The notes under the pieces: generated by a model
Seen by the model: only the letters and a program-made list of their open reading frames with translations
Told to the model about the DNA's origin: nothing
Databases searched by the model: none
Shown here: positions 5,557 through 6,683 of the stretch, in pieces
Position numbering within the stretch: position 1 is the first letter of the stretch
Layout: the number at the start of each line of letters is the position of its first letter
Assembly: GCA_964431655.1 (NCBI GenBank)
Contig: CAYSKJ010000170.1
Location: forward strand, 1 to 6,683
Origin: CAYMEV01 sp964431655 [NCBI: uncultured bacterium]
GTDB lineage: Bacteria; CAYMEV01
Reading direction: 5' to 3'
DNA: 6,683 nt
Position numbers and translations under genes: made by a program

Positions 5557-6683
5557 ACGGCAGCATAATACTGATAATTATTCTTGTTTTATTTTCAGGT
5601 TTTTTCAGCTCCTGTGAATCGGCCTTTTTTTCCATAAACCCAAACAGGGTGAAAAGCCGGGGGAAAACCAGGACTGCTGATTATATAATCAGGCTTTTAT
5701 CAGAGAAGGAGAGACTTCTTTCCACCATTCTCATAGGCAATCTAATAGTCAATATATTCTATTTCAGCTTCACCTCCGATATAGTTGTCCAGGTAGCCAG
5801 GGATAATGCTGTATTAGGCTCCCTGTCAGCTCTGGGATTTTTTGCAGTTCTGCTTATTTTCGGTGAGATACTCCCAAAGACAATTGCTGTAAACATACCA
5901 GTAAAGGTTGCTTCTTTCGGTTCCCATGTAATAATCTGGTTTTTCAGGATTTTTTACCCGGCCAATATACTATTAAGGTATGCCCTTATAAAAACCAGGA
6001 GACTTACTGACAGAATCTTAAGCGGTAGAGAGGCTGTTCTGGAAAATGAGCTGGACTATATAGTGGATTTTACCCACAAGGGAGGTTCCATAAATATAAA
6101 AGAAAAGCATATGCTTTTCGGGGGCGCGGATTTTGACCAGCTAAGGGTGAAAACCTTCATGACACCGAGGATGAAAATATCGGCATGCGATATAGGGGCG
6201 GATAAAGAAGAATTTATAAGGATATTTAAGAGCGGAATGCATTCCAATGTCATTGTCTTTCAGGGGAATATAGAAAATACGCTGGGCTATGTAAACACAA
6301 AGGATATATTCCTGGCAGAAAAATATGACCTTAAAGCCGGCCTGAAAAGGCTTCTCTTCATCCCGGAGCTCACACCCTTGCGCAAGGCATACAGCCTGTT
6401 TTCCAGGTACGGCCTTAAAATAGCCGGGGTTGTAAATGAATATGGGGGACTGCAGGGAATACTGACCAATGAGGATATTGTTGAGGCGATTACAGGGGAT
6501 ATTGATGATGAATTCAGGAATAAAATCCTGCCTTTTGAAAAAATATCCGATAAGAAGTATACTGTAAGCGGCGACATGGTTCTGAGGTCCTGGGCCATTC
6601 ATTTTCCAGGCCTTCCTGGCAGTGAGGGTTCTGATACCCTGGCCGGATACCTGGAAATGGCTTTTGGCTGTATTCCGAAAAAA
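5553..6683 (+). CDS. CNNM/CorC (HlyC/CorC) family membrane protein with DUF21 and CBS pair, 3' truncated by window
   Basis: Members of this family are inner-membrane proteins implicated in magnesium or cobalt transport; 'hemolysin' labels for them are historical. All 377 visible codons are open and the gene runs off the window end. Residues 1-150 form the DUF21/CNNM transmembrane domain, with hydrophobic segments near 4-24, 57-74, 88-112 and 118-141. Glu22 sits in the usual S-x-x-E-x-A-F context, followed by G-N-L-I-V-N (62-67) and G-E-I-L-P-K (104-109). The CBS pair follows, opened by M-T-P-R (203-206) and closed by N-E-Y-G-G (295-299) and L-T-N-E-D-I (304-309). From about 325 a CorC_HlyC-type domain begins and is cut at G-C-I-P-K-K. 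Two departures are visible: N-E-Y-G-G where D-E-Y-G-G is usual, and S-N-V-I-V-F (231-236) where S-R-x-P-V is typical. The ATG overlaps the activator stop as ATGA, with AAGG at 5545-5548 as ribosome binding site, so the two genes are translationally coupled. Confidence 0.93.
   Translation, partial: MNGSIILIIILVLFSGFFSSCESAFFSINPNRVKSRGKTRTADYIIRLLSEKERLLSTILIGNLIVNIFYFSFTSDIVVQVARDNAVLGSLSALGFFAVLLIFGEILPKTIAVNIPVKVASFGSHVIIWFFRIFYPANILLRYALIKTRRLTDRILSGREAVLENELDYIVDFTHKGGSINIKEKHMLFGGADFDQLRVKTFMTPRMKISACDIGADKEEFIRIFKSGMHSNVIVFQGNIENTLGYVNTKDIFLAEKYDLKAGLKRLLFIPELTPLRKAYSLFSRYGLKIAGVVNEYGGLQGILTNEDIVEAITGDIDDEFRNKILPFEKISDKKYTVSGDMVLRSWAIHFPGLPGSEGSDTLAGYLEMAFGCIPKK

Noticed and set aside
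6141-6602. Long minus-strand open frame opposite the CNNM/CorC gene
   Set aside because: It lies wholly opposite a strongly supported coding region, has no recognisable motifs and no independent gene context; it is a shadow frame.

Overview
The window is a gene-dense bacterial segment with every convincing gene on the + strand. In order it holds the 3' end of dnaX (DNA polymerase III tau/gamma), ybaB, recR, mglB (roadblock/LC7 GTPase-activating protein), mglA (Ras-like polarity GTPase), a large sigma54-dependent activator with an unrecognised N-terminal half, and the 5' part of a CNNM/CorC-type membrane protein cut by the window edge. I found no RNA genes, mobile elements, CRISPR arrays or large repeats.

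Organism. The dnaX-ybaB-recR core is widespread. A closely Myxococcus-like mglB-mglA pair directly after it, plus a sigma54 activator, points to a Gram-negative from a deltaproteobacterial-type lineage or another phylum carrying MglA (for example Nitrospirota, Spirochaetota or an uncultured relative). The DNA is moderately AT-rich, with heavy use of AGG/AGA for arginine and ATA for isoleucine. This is inference; phylogeny of RecR or MglA would settle it.

Layout. Positions 1-1765 are a tight replication/repair operon: dnaX ends inside the ybaB ribosome binding site, and recR starts at a TTG three bases after the ybaB stop. A 128-base gap (1766-1893) contains a plausible sigma70-type promoter and a hairpin just before the mglB ribosome binding site. 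mglB and mglA (1894-2988) are nine bases apart and would be co-translated. A 123-base gap (2989-3111) has two tandem perfect TATAAT boxes and a very short leader before the sigma54 activator (3112-5556). The activator's stop codon overlaps the CNNM/CorC start (5553) by four bases in an ATGA arrangement.

How they fit. DnaX, YbaB and RecR serve clamp loading, nucleoid/DNA binding and recombinational repair. MglA and MglB form a GTPase switch with its activator, used in characterised bacteria for cell polarity and motility. The activator has a complete AAA+ engine and a Fis-like DNA-binding end, but no receiver, GAF or PAS domain. Instead about 500 mostly helical residues, partly TPR-like, precede the ATPase. 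Its coupling to a cation-transport-type membrane protein is the least ordinary feature here. No sigma54 (-24/-12) promoter was found in the two intergenic gaps, so its targets probably lie elsewhere.
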